Below are positions 7,540 to 13,263 of a stretch of 13,263 nt of DNA, piece after piece. Each line of letters begins with the position of its first letter. Within the stretch, counting starts at the first letter, position 1. Source of the DNA: Phycisphaerales bacterium (GTDB lineage: Bacteria; Planctomycetota; Phycisphaerae; Phycisphaerales; UBA1924); contig SLFH01000101.1 of NCBI GenBank assembly GCA_007124345.1, positions 1 to 13,263 of the forward strand. Direction: 5' to 3'. The notes beneath the pieces are model-generated. The model did no database searches. It was not told where the DNA came from and saw only the letters and a program-made list of their open reading frames with translations. A program made the translations under genes and the position numbers.

Positions 7540-8622
7540 CCCGCCTCCGCCTGGCTGCACGATCTCGACCCGTTCCTCTGGCGACTCACCGAGGACTTCG
7601 GTGTCCGCTGGTACGGGCTGAGCTATGTCGCCGGCTTCGTGATCGCCTGGGCGATCATCCGCTGGCTGGCGGGCCGGGGGGCCGTCGCGATCCCGAAAGA
7701 GCGGGCGGCCGACGCCGTGCTCATGCTCGCCCTCTGCGCCATCGTGGGGGGGAGGCTCGGGTACGCCCTGCTCTACCAGCCCGCGCTCTTGATCTCCTTC
7801 GAGAAGTCCTTTCCCTGGTGGTCGATGGTCATGATCAACAAGGGGGGCATGGCCAGCCACGGGGGGATGGCCGGCGTCATGGTCGCCTGCTTCTGGATCA
7901 GCCGCGGCTTCAAGGACGAGACCGGCCGACGCGTCGGCGCCTGCCCGCCCCTGCACATCGCCGATGTCGCCGTGATGGTCGCCCCGTTCGGCATCTTCCT
8001 CGGGCGCCTCGCCAACTTCGTCAACGGCGAGCTGCTCGGGCGCGTCGTCGCCCCCTACGGCGAGCCGGGGCCCCGCTGGGGCGTCAAGTTCCCGCAGGAA
8101 GCACTCGAACGCTTCGGCGAGCTCTCTGAGCAGCAGCAGCACCTGCTCATCGGGTTCGTCAACCGCGCTGAGTTCGCGACGGATGTCATGCAAGCCGCCG
8201 ACCCCGACCGCGCCTTCGCCTCCCGGTTCCGCGAGCTGCTTTCGCGCATCCAGCAGGGCGACGCGGCCCTTGCCCGCGAGCTCGAACCCATCATCAACAC
8301 CCGCGCGCCCTCGCAGCTCCTGCAGGCGCTCGCCGAGGGGTTGATCGCCGGTCTGGTCGTCTGGTTCATCGCGCGCGTGCCGCGAAAGCCCGGCGTCGTC
8401 GGGTGCTGGTTCCTGATGGTGTACGGCGTCGGACGCGTGCTGACCGAATTCGTCCGCCTGCCCGACGCTCATTTGACGACGCAGCACATCCTCGGCTTAA
8501 GCAGAGGTCAGTGGCTCAGCGTGCTGATGGTGATTCTCGGCGCCGTGCTCGCGTTCGTGCTCTCAAAGCGAGGCGAGCCGATGGGCGGGTGGCTCAAGCC
8601 GGCAAGTCCCGCCGCCCGTTGA
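7531..8622 (+). CDS. lgt: Prolipoprotein diacylglyceryl transferase
   Basis: Lgt is the inner-membrane enzyme that moves a diacylglyceryl group from phosphatidylglycerol to the lipobox cysteine of prelipoproteins, the first step of lipoprotein maturation. Seen: RWYGLSYVAGF (26-36), GGRLGYALLYQP (73-84), GGMASHGGMAG (105-115, with His110), the family signature GRLANFVNGELLG (158-170, matching the PROSITE pattern), and GVGRVLTEFVRLPD (299-312) carrying the Arg/Glu pair needed in E. coli Lgt. Several hydrophobic segments fit a polytopic membrane protein. At 363 residues it is longer than E. coli Lgt (291); most of the excess lies at about 175-255, between the signature and APSQLLQALAEG (the usual HPSQLYE region). 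ATG at 7531 gives the usual short N-terminus; its first codons form the T-run of the preceding terminator. The 3' end overlaps the convergent DUF368 gene by 29 bp. Confidence 0.96.
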   Translation: MFFPASAWLHDLDPFLWRLTEDFGVRWYGLSYVAGFVIAWAIIRWLAGRGAVAIPKERAADAVLMLALCAIVGGRLGYALLYQPALLISFEKSFPWWSMVMINKGGMASHGGMAGVMVACFWISRGFKDETGRRVGACPPLHIADVAVMVAPFGIFLGRLANFVNGELLGRVVAPYGEPGPRWGVKFPQEALERFGELSEQQQHLLIGFVNRAEFATDVMQAADPDRAFASRFRELLSRIQQGDAALARELEPIINTRAPSQLLQALAEGLIAGLVVWFIARVPRKPGVVGCWFLMVYGVGRVLTEFVRLPDAHLTTQHILGLSRGQWLSVLMVILGAVLAFVLSKRGEPMGGWLKPASPAAR

Positions 8623-9886
8623 TCCGCTCCCGCCTCCGGTCGACAACGAACAGCACGCCGACGATCACGACGCCAACCGCCGCGGGCCAGGCCACGCTCA
8701 GCCAGAACGCCCCCGCGGTCCCGGCTCTCGACGCCTCGTCCAGCACGATCGACCCCGGCAGACGCAGCGCCCCGAGCATGACCCCCGTCAGCACCGCCAT
8801 CGTCAGGTCGTGCGCCCGATCCAGCAGCATCGAGACGGCGCGGCTGAACGCGTAGATCCCCACGCCGATCCCGACGAGGAAGACCCCGAAGAAGGTCGCG
8901 TCGGCGACCAGCCCCCGGGCCGTCAGCTCGGTGATCGGCCCTTGGCTCCGCCCGAGCAGCGCCAGCGTCTCGCCGATCAGCGCGTGCAGCGAGCCGAACA
9001 CCGCGTGGTACTGCCCGAGGAACAGCAGCAGGAACGACCCGCTCAGCCCGGGCAGAATCATCGCGCTGATCGCGATCGCCCCGCACACAAACACATACAG
9101 GTACCCCGAGCGACGCTCGCCCAGCACCACCGCCGGGGGCATCGCCTTGATCCATGCCTCGAAGGTTTCCTTGTCGCGGAAGACGACCACGCCCGCGGGG
9201 TCGGCGTCCAGCACCGATCTCGGGTCGTACACGACCGGCTGGAGCGAGAGCCCCCGTTCGGTCGCGATCGCCGCCGCAGTGCGCACGACTTCGTCGAGGT
9301 CGCCCGGGTGGCGCAGTCTGCCCGGATAGACCGCGACGGTCGCGTTGTCGGCCACGGCCCGTTCTTCCAGGTGCAGCCCCGTCTGCTGGAGTCCGACGAT
9401 GAGCCACGCGCCGACAACGCCGGCGAGGATCCCCACCCCGTGGCGCACGCCGAAGGACTTCATCTTCGCCAGCGGGATCGCGGCCGAGGCGAGGATGAGC
9501 CCGAAGAAGAATGCGTACATCGGTCCGGGCTGGTCGTCCATCAGCGTCGTGATGACCTTGCTCATCGTCACGATCGCGATGCCGATGCCCAGCGCGATCG
9601 GGATCAGCGTCCCCCAGTGAAACGCCAGCACGCCCGCGATCGCCTCGCGCACCTTCCCCCGCGCCAAGAGCCCCAGCGGCTTGACCGAGACCGACGCCAG
9701 CGCGTTGATGAACCGCTCGTAGATCCCCGTAATAAAGGCGATCGTGCCGCCCGAAACCCCGGGCACGACATCGGCCATCCCCATCGCAAACCCGCGCACG
9801 AACACGCCCAGCGCGTCCAGCGGCCGGAGACGCCCGGGGCGCGTGGTGGGGTGCTCGTTTGCGGGCTCTGCCGGTGGTTGTGTCAA
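8594..9886 (-). CDS. popT: DUF368 membrane protein, polyprenyl-phosphate transporter family
   Basis: This 430-residue polytopic membrane protein belongs to DUF368 (PF04018), a family shown in other bacteria to move undecaprenyl phosphate back across the membrane for reuse in wall and surface-glycan synthesis (PopT). Seen: the two internally related signatures MGMADVVPGVSGGTIAFITG (35-54) and MILPGLSGSFLLLFLGQY (276-293), with hydrophobic segments near 94-112, 121-140, 148-166, 330-350 and 393-413. It is well above the roughly 280-300 residues usual for the family. The excess is mainly a soluble segment at about 169-262 between the two halves, containing VVFRDKETFEAWIKAMPPAV. The start is TTG at 9886-9884 with AGGAG six bases upstream. 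The gene is divergent from galE and converges on lgt. The symbol is given by family; transport by this protein is inferred. Confidence 0.87.
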   Translation of the reverse strand: MTQPPAEPANEHPTTRPGRLRPLDALGVFVRGFAMGMADVVPGVSGGTIAFITGIYERFINALASVSVKPLGLLARGKVREAIAGVLAFHWGTLIPIALGIGIAIVTMSKVITTLMDDQPGPMYAFFFGLILASAAIPLAKMKSFGVRHGVGILAGVVGAWLIVGLQQTGLHLEERAVADNATVAVYPGRLRHPGDLDEVVRTAAAIATERGLSLQPVVYDPRSVLDADPAGVVVFRDKETFEAWIKAMPPAVVLGERRSGYLYVFVCGAIAISAMILPGLSGSFLLLFLGQYHAVFGSLHALIGETLALLGRSQGPITELTARGLVADATFFGVFLVGIGVGIYAFSRAVSMLLDRAHDLTMAVLTGVMLGALRLPGSIVLDEASRAGTAGAFWLSVAWPAAVGVVIVGVLFVVDRRRERINGRRDLPA

Positions 9887-9892
9887 CGCCTA

Positions 9893-9897
9893 CTCCT
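9893..9897 (-). promoter_or_regulatory. Ribosome binding site (AGGAG) deciding a TTG start
   Basis: On the minus strand AGGAG stands six bases before TTG (9886-9884), supporting this rare start for the DUF368 gene. Just upstream on the same transcript, CCGGC and GCCGG (within 9899-9914) can form a 5-bp hairpin. The 138-bp gap between this gene and galE must hold promoters for both directions; I see only a weak TATCCT (9919-9924) on the plus strand. Confidence 0.6.
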
Positions 9898-10013
9898 GCC
9901 GGCCTCGGAGCCGGTCCCTATCCTGCTGGCCGATGCAGGCCGCGGCCGGGCGGGAGCGTATCCGATCCGGGTCGTGCGGAACCTACATCGTCCGGGCCCG
10001 GCCCGGTCCTGAC

Positions 10014-10018
10014 GGAGG
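10014..10018 (+). promoter_or_regulatory. Ribosome binding site of galE
   Basis: GGAGG lies six bases before ATG 10025, a canonical Shine-Dalgarno arrangement. It contrasts with the apparently leaderless starts of lgt and the thioredoxin-fold gene in the same window. Confidence 0.7.
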
Positions 10019-10024
10019 CTTTCG

Positions 10025-11053
10025 ATGACAGTGCTGGTGACCGGAGGGGCGGGCTTCATCGGGAGTCACGCCGTGCAGCGACTGCTGGCCGAGGGCCGCA
10101 AGGTCGTCGCGATCGACAACCTGTTCCGGGGGCATCGCAAGCCGATGGAATTGCTGGCCGAGGGCCACACCGGCCGGCTGCTGTTCGAGCAGTGCGACAT
10201 CGCCGACTCGGGCCGGATCGCCGAGCTGCTGGTCGAGCACGCGGTCGATACCGTCATGCACTTTGCCGCCAAGGCGTACGTCGGCGAGTCCGTCGACGAC
10301 CCGATCGACTACTACGAGAACAACACCGCAGGCTCGATCTCGCTGCTGAAGGCGTGCGACGCGTCGGGGGTCGAGCGGTTCGTGTTCAGCAGCACCGCCG
10401 CGACCTACGGCGAGCCACCCGATCACATGGTCCCCATCCCCGAGGACTGCCCGAAAGAGCCGATCAATCCCTACGGCTACTCCAAGCTCGTCTTCGAGCG
10501 TGTGCTTGAAGACTGGGCCCACGCCCGCAAGCAGGCGGGGCGACCGATCGCGTTCGCGGCGCTGCGCTACTTCAATGTCGCAGGCTCAGATCGCACCGGC
10601 CTGCTCGGCGAGGACCACACGCCCGAGACGCACCTCATCCCTGTCATCCTCCAGGCGGCGATGGGCACGCGATCGCACATCGCGATCTTCGGCACCGACT
10701 ACCCCACGCCCGACGGCACATGCCAGCGCGACTATGTGCATGTCGAGGACCTCATCGACGCCCATGTCCGCGTGATGGAGGCCCTCAAGCCCGGCGACGA
10801 CCGGCGCTACAACATCGGGATCGGGCGGCCGTACTCCGTCCGCGAGGTGGTCGACGCGGCCAAACGGGTGACAGGGGTCGACTTTGAGGTCCGCGAAGCC
10901 GATCGGAGGCCCGGCGATCCTGCCCGTCTGTACGCGGATCCCTCAAGGATTCAGAGCGAACTGGGGTGGGAGGCGCAGGTGACCGATCTGGACGAGATCA
11001 TCGCCTCGGCCTGGAACTGGATGCGCAAGCACCCCAAGGGCTACTCGTCGTAG
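10025..11053 (+). CDS. galE: UDP-glucose 4-epimerase
   Basis: GalE is a cytoplasmic NAD-dependent enzyme of the extended short-chain dehydrogenase family that interconverts UDP-glucose and UDP-galactose, feeding galactose metabolism and glycan synthesis. Seen in 342 residues, the usual family length: the NAD-binding TGGAGFIGSH (6-15), DNLFRGH (31-37), HFAAKAYVGESV (79-90), FSSTAATYGEP (121-131) with the catalytic Ser/Thr, the YGYSK motif giving Tyr150 and Lys154, RYFNVAGSD (181-189), and DGTCQRDYVHVEDL (230-243), typical of GalE rather than of dehydratases. It probably supplies UDP-galactose to envelope glycosyltransferases, perhaps including the pair at the left of this window. A related specificity (UDP-GlcNAc/GalNAc epimerase) cannot be excluded by eye. 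It carries the only ACGT found in the window (10278-10281). Confidence 0.93.
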   Translation: MTVLVTGGAGFIGSHAVQRLLAEGRKVVAIDNLFRGHRKPMELLAEGHTGRLLFEQCDIADSGRIAELLVEHAVDTVMHFAAKAYVGESVDDPIDYYENNTAGSISLLKACDASGVERFVFSSTAATYGEPPDHMVPIPEDCPKEPINPYGYSKLVFERVLEDWAHARKQAGRPIAFAALRYFNVAGSDRTGLLGEDHTPETHLIPVILQAAMGTRSHIAIFGTDYPTPDGTCQRDYVHVEDLIDAHVRVMEALKPGDDRRYNIGIGRPYSVREVVDAAKRVTGVDFEVREADRRPGDPARLYADPSRIQSELGWEAQVTDLDEIIASAWNWMRKHPKGYSS

Positions 11054-11064
11054 CCAAACAGCCA

Positions 11065-11116
11065 GCGCGAAAGTCCCCGAGCCCGCGCGAAAGTCAGAAA
11101 ACAGTGCGAAACGCAC
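11065..11116 (+). repeat. 20-bp-phased GCGCGAAAGTC repeat with a small hairpin
   Basis: GCGCGAAAGTC occurs exactly at 11065-11075 and again at 11085-11095, 20 bp apart, about two helical turns. A shorter relative, GTGCGAAA, follows at 11104-11111 and is the left arm of a perfect hairpin, GTGCG-AAA-CGCAC (11104-11116). The block lies in the 88-bp gap between galE and the next gene. The phasing suggests a protein-binding site on one face of DNA, though it could also be the mRNA leader; function is inferred. Confidence 0.5.
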
Positions 11117-11126
11117 GCGACAACAC

Positions 11127-11134
11127 GAGGGGGG
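11127..11134 (+). promoter_or_regulatory. Ribosome binding site choosing ATG 11142
   Basis: The purine run GAGGGGGG ends seven bases before ATG 11142 and thirteen before the in-frame ATG 11148, so the first ATG is preferred for the hypothetical gene. Confidence 0.5.
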
Positions 11135-11141
11135 CCGGCCC

Positions 11142-12083
11142 ATGCTGATGGCCGTCAGCCCCTACCACCTGACTACGCGCGAAGCGCCGGCGATGGCTGC
11201 GCTCCTGCTGGCCGAACGCGTCGTCACCATGATGCCCACCCCCAGCGCACACCAGCGCGAGGAGGATGTCCGCCGCGCGACCGAGCTCGCCCCGGGCTAC
11301 CTCGCCTTCATGGAGTCGTGGAGCTGGTCGATGCCCCTCTGGAAAGCGGGCGTCATCGCGCCGGTGCTCGCGGGCGACGACCCGGCGGGCGATGTCCGCC
11401 ACGCCCTCGAACGCATCACCGCCGACGACCGCTACGCCGAGCTCCGCCCCTTCATGCGCCCCGAGCTCTTCGACGGCGACGAACGCTCGCTGGATGTCAT
11501 CTCGTCCGATGTCCTCAAGGGCGGGCCGGACCCGGCCATCAGCGTCCCCGTCGCGGCGGGCATCGACGCCTTCGCTTCGCGCTACGGCGTCTGCGTCGCG
11601 CGCGCCACGCCCACCTCGATCGCCCAGCGCGCCGAAGAACAAATGGGCGAGCGCCTCTTTGCGATGTGCCTCCCGGTCGTCATCCAGGCCGAGGCCGAGC
11701 GCCTGCTCGACGCCCGCCGTCGTCTGGCGCCCGAGCTCGCCGACCTGCACAGCGCCCTGCGCGCGGTGCTCGACGAGCCCGACGACACATCCCGCGCCGA
11801 CCTCGCCGAGGCGGGCCGACGCTACAGCGAGGCCTTCAAGATCGAGCACGACGCGATCTGCACCAACGACGACCCCGACGACATCCGCGTCGTCACCGCC
11901 CACGCCACACTCACGGCGATCCGCCTCCCCTCCGACGCGGTGCTCAAGTCCAGCGCCGCCGCGGCAAGAGCCGTCGGCACCGCCCGGCGCAGAACCGCCT
12001 CGCGGGCCGCGACCCTCCCCGCCCGCCTGCCCGAGGCCCCGGGCGGCGTCACGACCCTGCTCATCAAGCCGCTGGGACGCTGA
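11142..12083 (+). CDS. Hypothetical protein, unrecognised family
   Basis: I do not recognise this 313-residue protein. It has no signal peptide and no clear membrane segment, so it is probably cytoplasmic. It looks mainly helical, with many Ala, Arg, Asp and Glu residues. Features to search on: EREDVRRA-type helix at 39-46 (REEDVRRA), an aromatic-rich stretch YLAFMESWSWSMPLWKAGV (53-71), two cysteines at 151 and 176 plus one at 240, a long probable helix or coiled region at 160-235, and a basic Ala/Arg-rich tail (about 272-296, AAARAVGTARRRTASRAA). Codon use and third-position GC match its neighbours, supporting real coding. It has its own ribosome site and a repeat-bearing leader, and lies 63 bases before the next gene; it may be expressed with either neighbour or alone. 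No function is proposed. Confidence 0.75.
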   Translation: MLMAVSPYHLTTREAPAMAALLLAERVVTMMPTPSAHQREEDVRRATELAPGYLAFMESWSWSMPLWKAGVIAPVLAGDDPAGDVRHALERITADDRYAELRPFMRPELFDGDERSLDVISSDVLKGGPDPAISVPVAAGIDAFASRYGVCVARATPTSIAQRAEEQMGERLFAMCLPVVIQAEAERLLDARRRLAPELADLHSALRAVLDEPDDTSRADLAEAGRRYSEAFKIEHDAICTNDDPDDIRVVTAHATLTAIRLPSDAVLKSSAAAARAVGTARRRTASRAATLPARLPEAPGGVTTLLIKPLGR

Positions 12084-12135
12084 ACGCGCAGCGGATCTGA
12101 GCGCCCCCGGCGCGGGGCCCCTCGCGCGCGGCGCG

Positions 12136-12141
12136 TACGCT
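12136..12141 (+). promoter_or_regulatory. Candidate -10 box for a leaderless transcript
   Basis: TACGCT lies five bases before the ATG at 12147, so transcription from it would begin at or next to the start codon. No Shine-Dalgarno sequence precedes that ATG. The motif resembles TACACT found before lgt. No -35 element is evident, so this is a tentative call. Confidence 0.35.
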
Positions 12142-12146
12142 GCGGT

Positions 12147-13263
12147 ATGGCAGCACACAAAGACACAGGCGCACAGCCCGACCGCCCCGCCAACCGCCTC
12201 GCCGAGGCCTCCAGCCCCTACCTCCTCCAGCACGCGCACAACCCCGTCGACTGGCGACAGTGGGGGCCCGAGGCGTTCGAGGAGGCCAGGCGCCGCGATG
12301 TGCCCATCCTCCTCTCCATCGGCTACTCGACCTGCTACTGGTGCCATGTCATGGAGCGCGAGTCCTTCGAGAACGAGGACATCGGCCGCGACATGTCCGA
12401 AAAGTTCGTCTGCATCAAGCTCGACCGCGAAGAGCGTCCCGATGTCGACGATGTGTACATGGCCGCCACGCTCCTGCTCCACGGCTCGGGCGGATGGCCC
12501 ATGACCGTCTTCCTCGAACCCGAGCAGCTCCGCCCCTTCTGGTGCGGCACCTACTTTCCCCCCGAGCCCCGCGGCAGCGTCCCCGGCCTGCCCCAGGTCC
12601 TCGAAGGCATGCGCGAGGCGTGGGACAAACAGCGCGACAAGGTCATCAGCCACGCCGAGGAAATCGCAAACGCAGTCCGCGAGCACCTCGGCGTCTCGCC
12701 AAAGACCGCGACGCTCGGCAGCCGCCAGGTCGCCGACGCGGCGGGCGTCCTCCTCCGCTCGTTCGACCGTACGCACGGGGGCTTCGGCGGCGCGCCCAAG
12801 TTCCCACAGGGCCCGAACCTGCGCTTCCTCGCCGAGGTCGTCGGCGTCGCCGGCGACGACGCGACCGGCCGCGCCATCGACCACGCCCTGCGCTTCACCC
12901 TCGACAAGATCTGCGCCGGGGGCGTGTTCGATCAGGTCGGCGGCGGCCTGCACCGCTACGCCGTCGACGGACACTGGACCGTCCCGCACTTCGAGAAGAT
13001 GCTCTACGACAACGCGCAGCTCCTCGATGTGCTGGCGGCCTCGGCCCATGCGAACAGCGACAATTACCACGACTCGGCCGCCAACGCGATCATCGACTTC
13101 GTCCTTCGCGAGATGACCGGCCCCGAGGGCGGCTTCTTTTCAGCCCAGGACGCCGAGGTCGACGGGCGCGAGGGCCTGAACTACATCTGGACCGCCAAAG
13201 AGATCGACGCGGCACTCGGCGAAGACGACGCCTCGTTCGCCAAGCGCGTCTTCGGCGTCGACA
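12147..13263 (+). CDS. Thioredoxin-fold DUF255 protein (YyaL/SPATA20 family), partial
   Basis: The window edge cuts this gene after 372 codons; family members such as Bacillus YyaL are near 700 residues, so about half is missing. Seen: the family opening NRLAEASSPYLLQHAHNPVDW (within 16-36), a thioredoxin-like domain with the CxxC pair Cys63/Cys66 in STCYWCHVMERESFE, KLDREERPDVD (91-101), GSGGWPMTVFL (113-123), and GTYFPPE (134-140). Then comes the start of the (alpha/alpha)6 barrel region with HGGFGGAPKFPQ (about 211-222), FDQVGGGLHRYAVDG and PHFEKMLYDN (about 260-292), and SAQDAEVDGREG. The family is widespread and its biochemical role is not settled; a redox or sugar-related role has been suggested from its domains. 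Most relatives have His where this protein has Tyr inside the CxxC (CYWC). The start ATG at 12147 has no ribosome site but a -10-like box directly before it. Confidence 0.93.
   Translation, partial: MAAHKDTGAQPDRPANRLAEASSPYLLQHAHNPVDWRQWGPEAFEEARRRDVPILLSIGYSTCYWCHVMERESFENEDIGRDMSEKFVCIKLDREERPDVDDVYMAATLLLHGSGGWPMTVFLEPEQLRPFWCGTYFPPEPRGSVPGLPQVLEGMREAWDKQRDKVISHAEEIANAVREHLGVSPKTATLGSRQVADAAGVLLRSFDRTHGGFGGAPKFPQGPNLRFLAEVVGVAGDDATGRAIDHALRFTLDKICAGGVFDQVGGGLHRYAVDGHWTVPHFEKMLYDNAQLLDVLAASAHANSDNYHDSAANAIIDFVLREMTGPEGGFFSAQDAEVDGREGLNYIWTAKEIDAALGEDDASFAKRVFGVD

Noticed and set aside
8810..10012. A 400-codon plus-strand frame opposite the DUF368 gene
   Set aside because: Its translation is rich in Arg, Asp, His and Gln with no motif, while the minus strand encodes an unmistakable DUF368 protein.
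12099..12120. GC-rich inverted sequence after the hypothetical gene, as a possible terminator
   Set aside because: Only a 5-bp stem (GCCCC with GGGGC) forms and there is no T-run, so chance in this composition is enough.
11094..13070. A 658-codon open frame on the minus strand
   Set aside because: It lies opposite the hypothetical gene and the thioredoxin-fold gene, whose family motifs are clear. Its translation is low-complexity Ala/Gly/Val/Arg, as expected for antisense frames in GC-rich DNA.

Overview
The window is a GC-rich, gene-dense chromosomal segment from a bacterium, most likely a planctomycete (Phycisphaerae-like). That placement is an inference from a secreted Tricorn-type protease, the long Lgt and DUF368 proteins and the overall base composition, not from a marker gene. 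Seven protein genes fill almost all of it; six lie on the plus strand and one on the minus strand. I see no tRNA, rRNA, CRISPR array, insertion sequence or phage gene, and no gap longer than 300 bases without a gene.

Layout. Positions 26-3495 hold a translationally coupled pair of glycosyltransferases (a GT2 enzyme resembling galactofuranosyltransferases, then a GT4/GT-B enzyme), joined by an ATGA overlap. After a 217-bp gap with two small hairpins comes a 1249-residue secreted Tricorn/S41 protease (3713-7462), which carries an extra beta-rich domain and a Lys/Glu linker inside its propeller region. A strong terminator-like hairpin follows, and its T-run is made of the first codons of lgt (7531-8622). 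lgt converges on, and overlaps by 29 bp, a minus-strand DUF368 polyprenyl-phosphate transporter gene (8594-9886). Divergent from that gene is galE (10025-11053), then an unrecognised 313-residue protein (11142-12083) preceded by a 20-bp-phased repeat, then the first 372 codons of a YyaL/SPATA20-type thioredoxin-fold protein (12147 to the window edge).

How the genes fit together. Five of the seven have clear cell-envelope or glycan roles: two glycosyltransferases, Lgt for lipoprotein lipidation, DUF368 for recycling the lipid carrier of surface glycans, and GalE for UDP-galactose supply. The Tricorn homologue has an export signal and possibly a lipobox, so it is an envelope protein that may itself be an Lgt substrate. 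This is a loose envelope neighbourhood rather than one operon.

The most unusual signal is not a gene. The tetranucleotide ACGT is almost absent: I found one copy in 13,263 bases by eye, on a background rich in CGT and ACG. Codon pairs that would create it (NAC followed by GTN) are almost always written NAT-GTN, on both strands and in every gene. This points to methylation-driven decay or restriction avoidance of ACGT in this genome. No clear new multi-gene system is visible.
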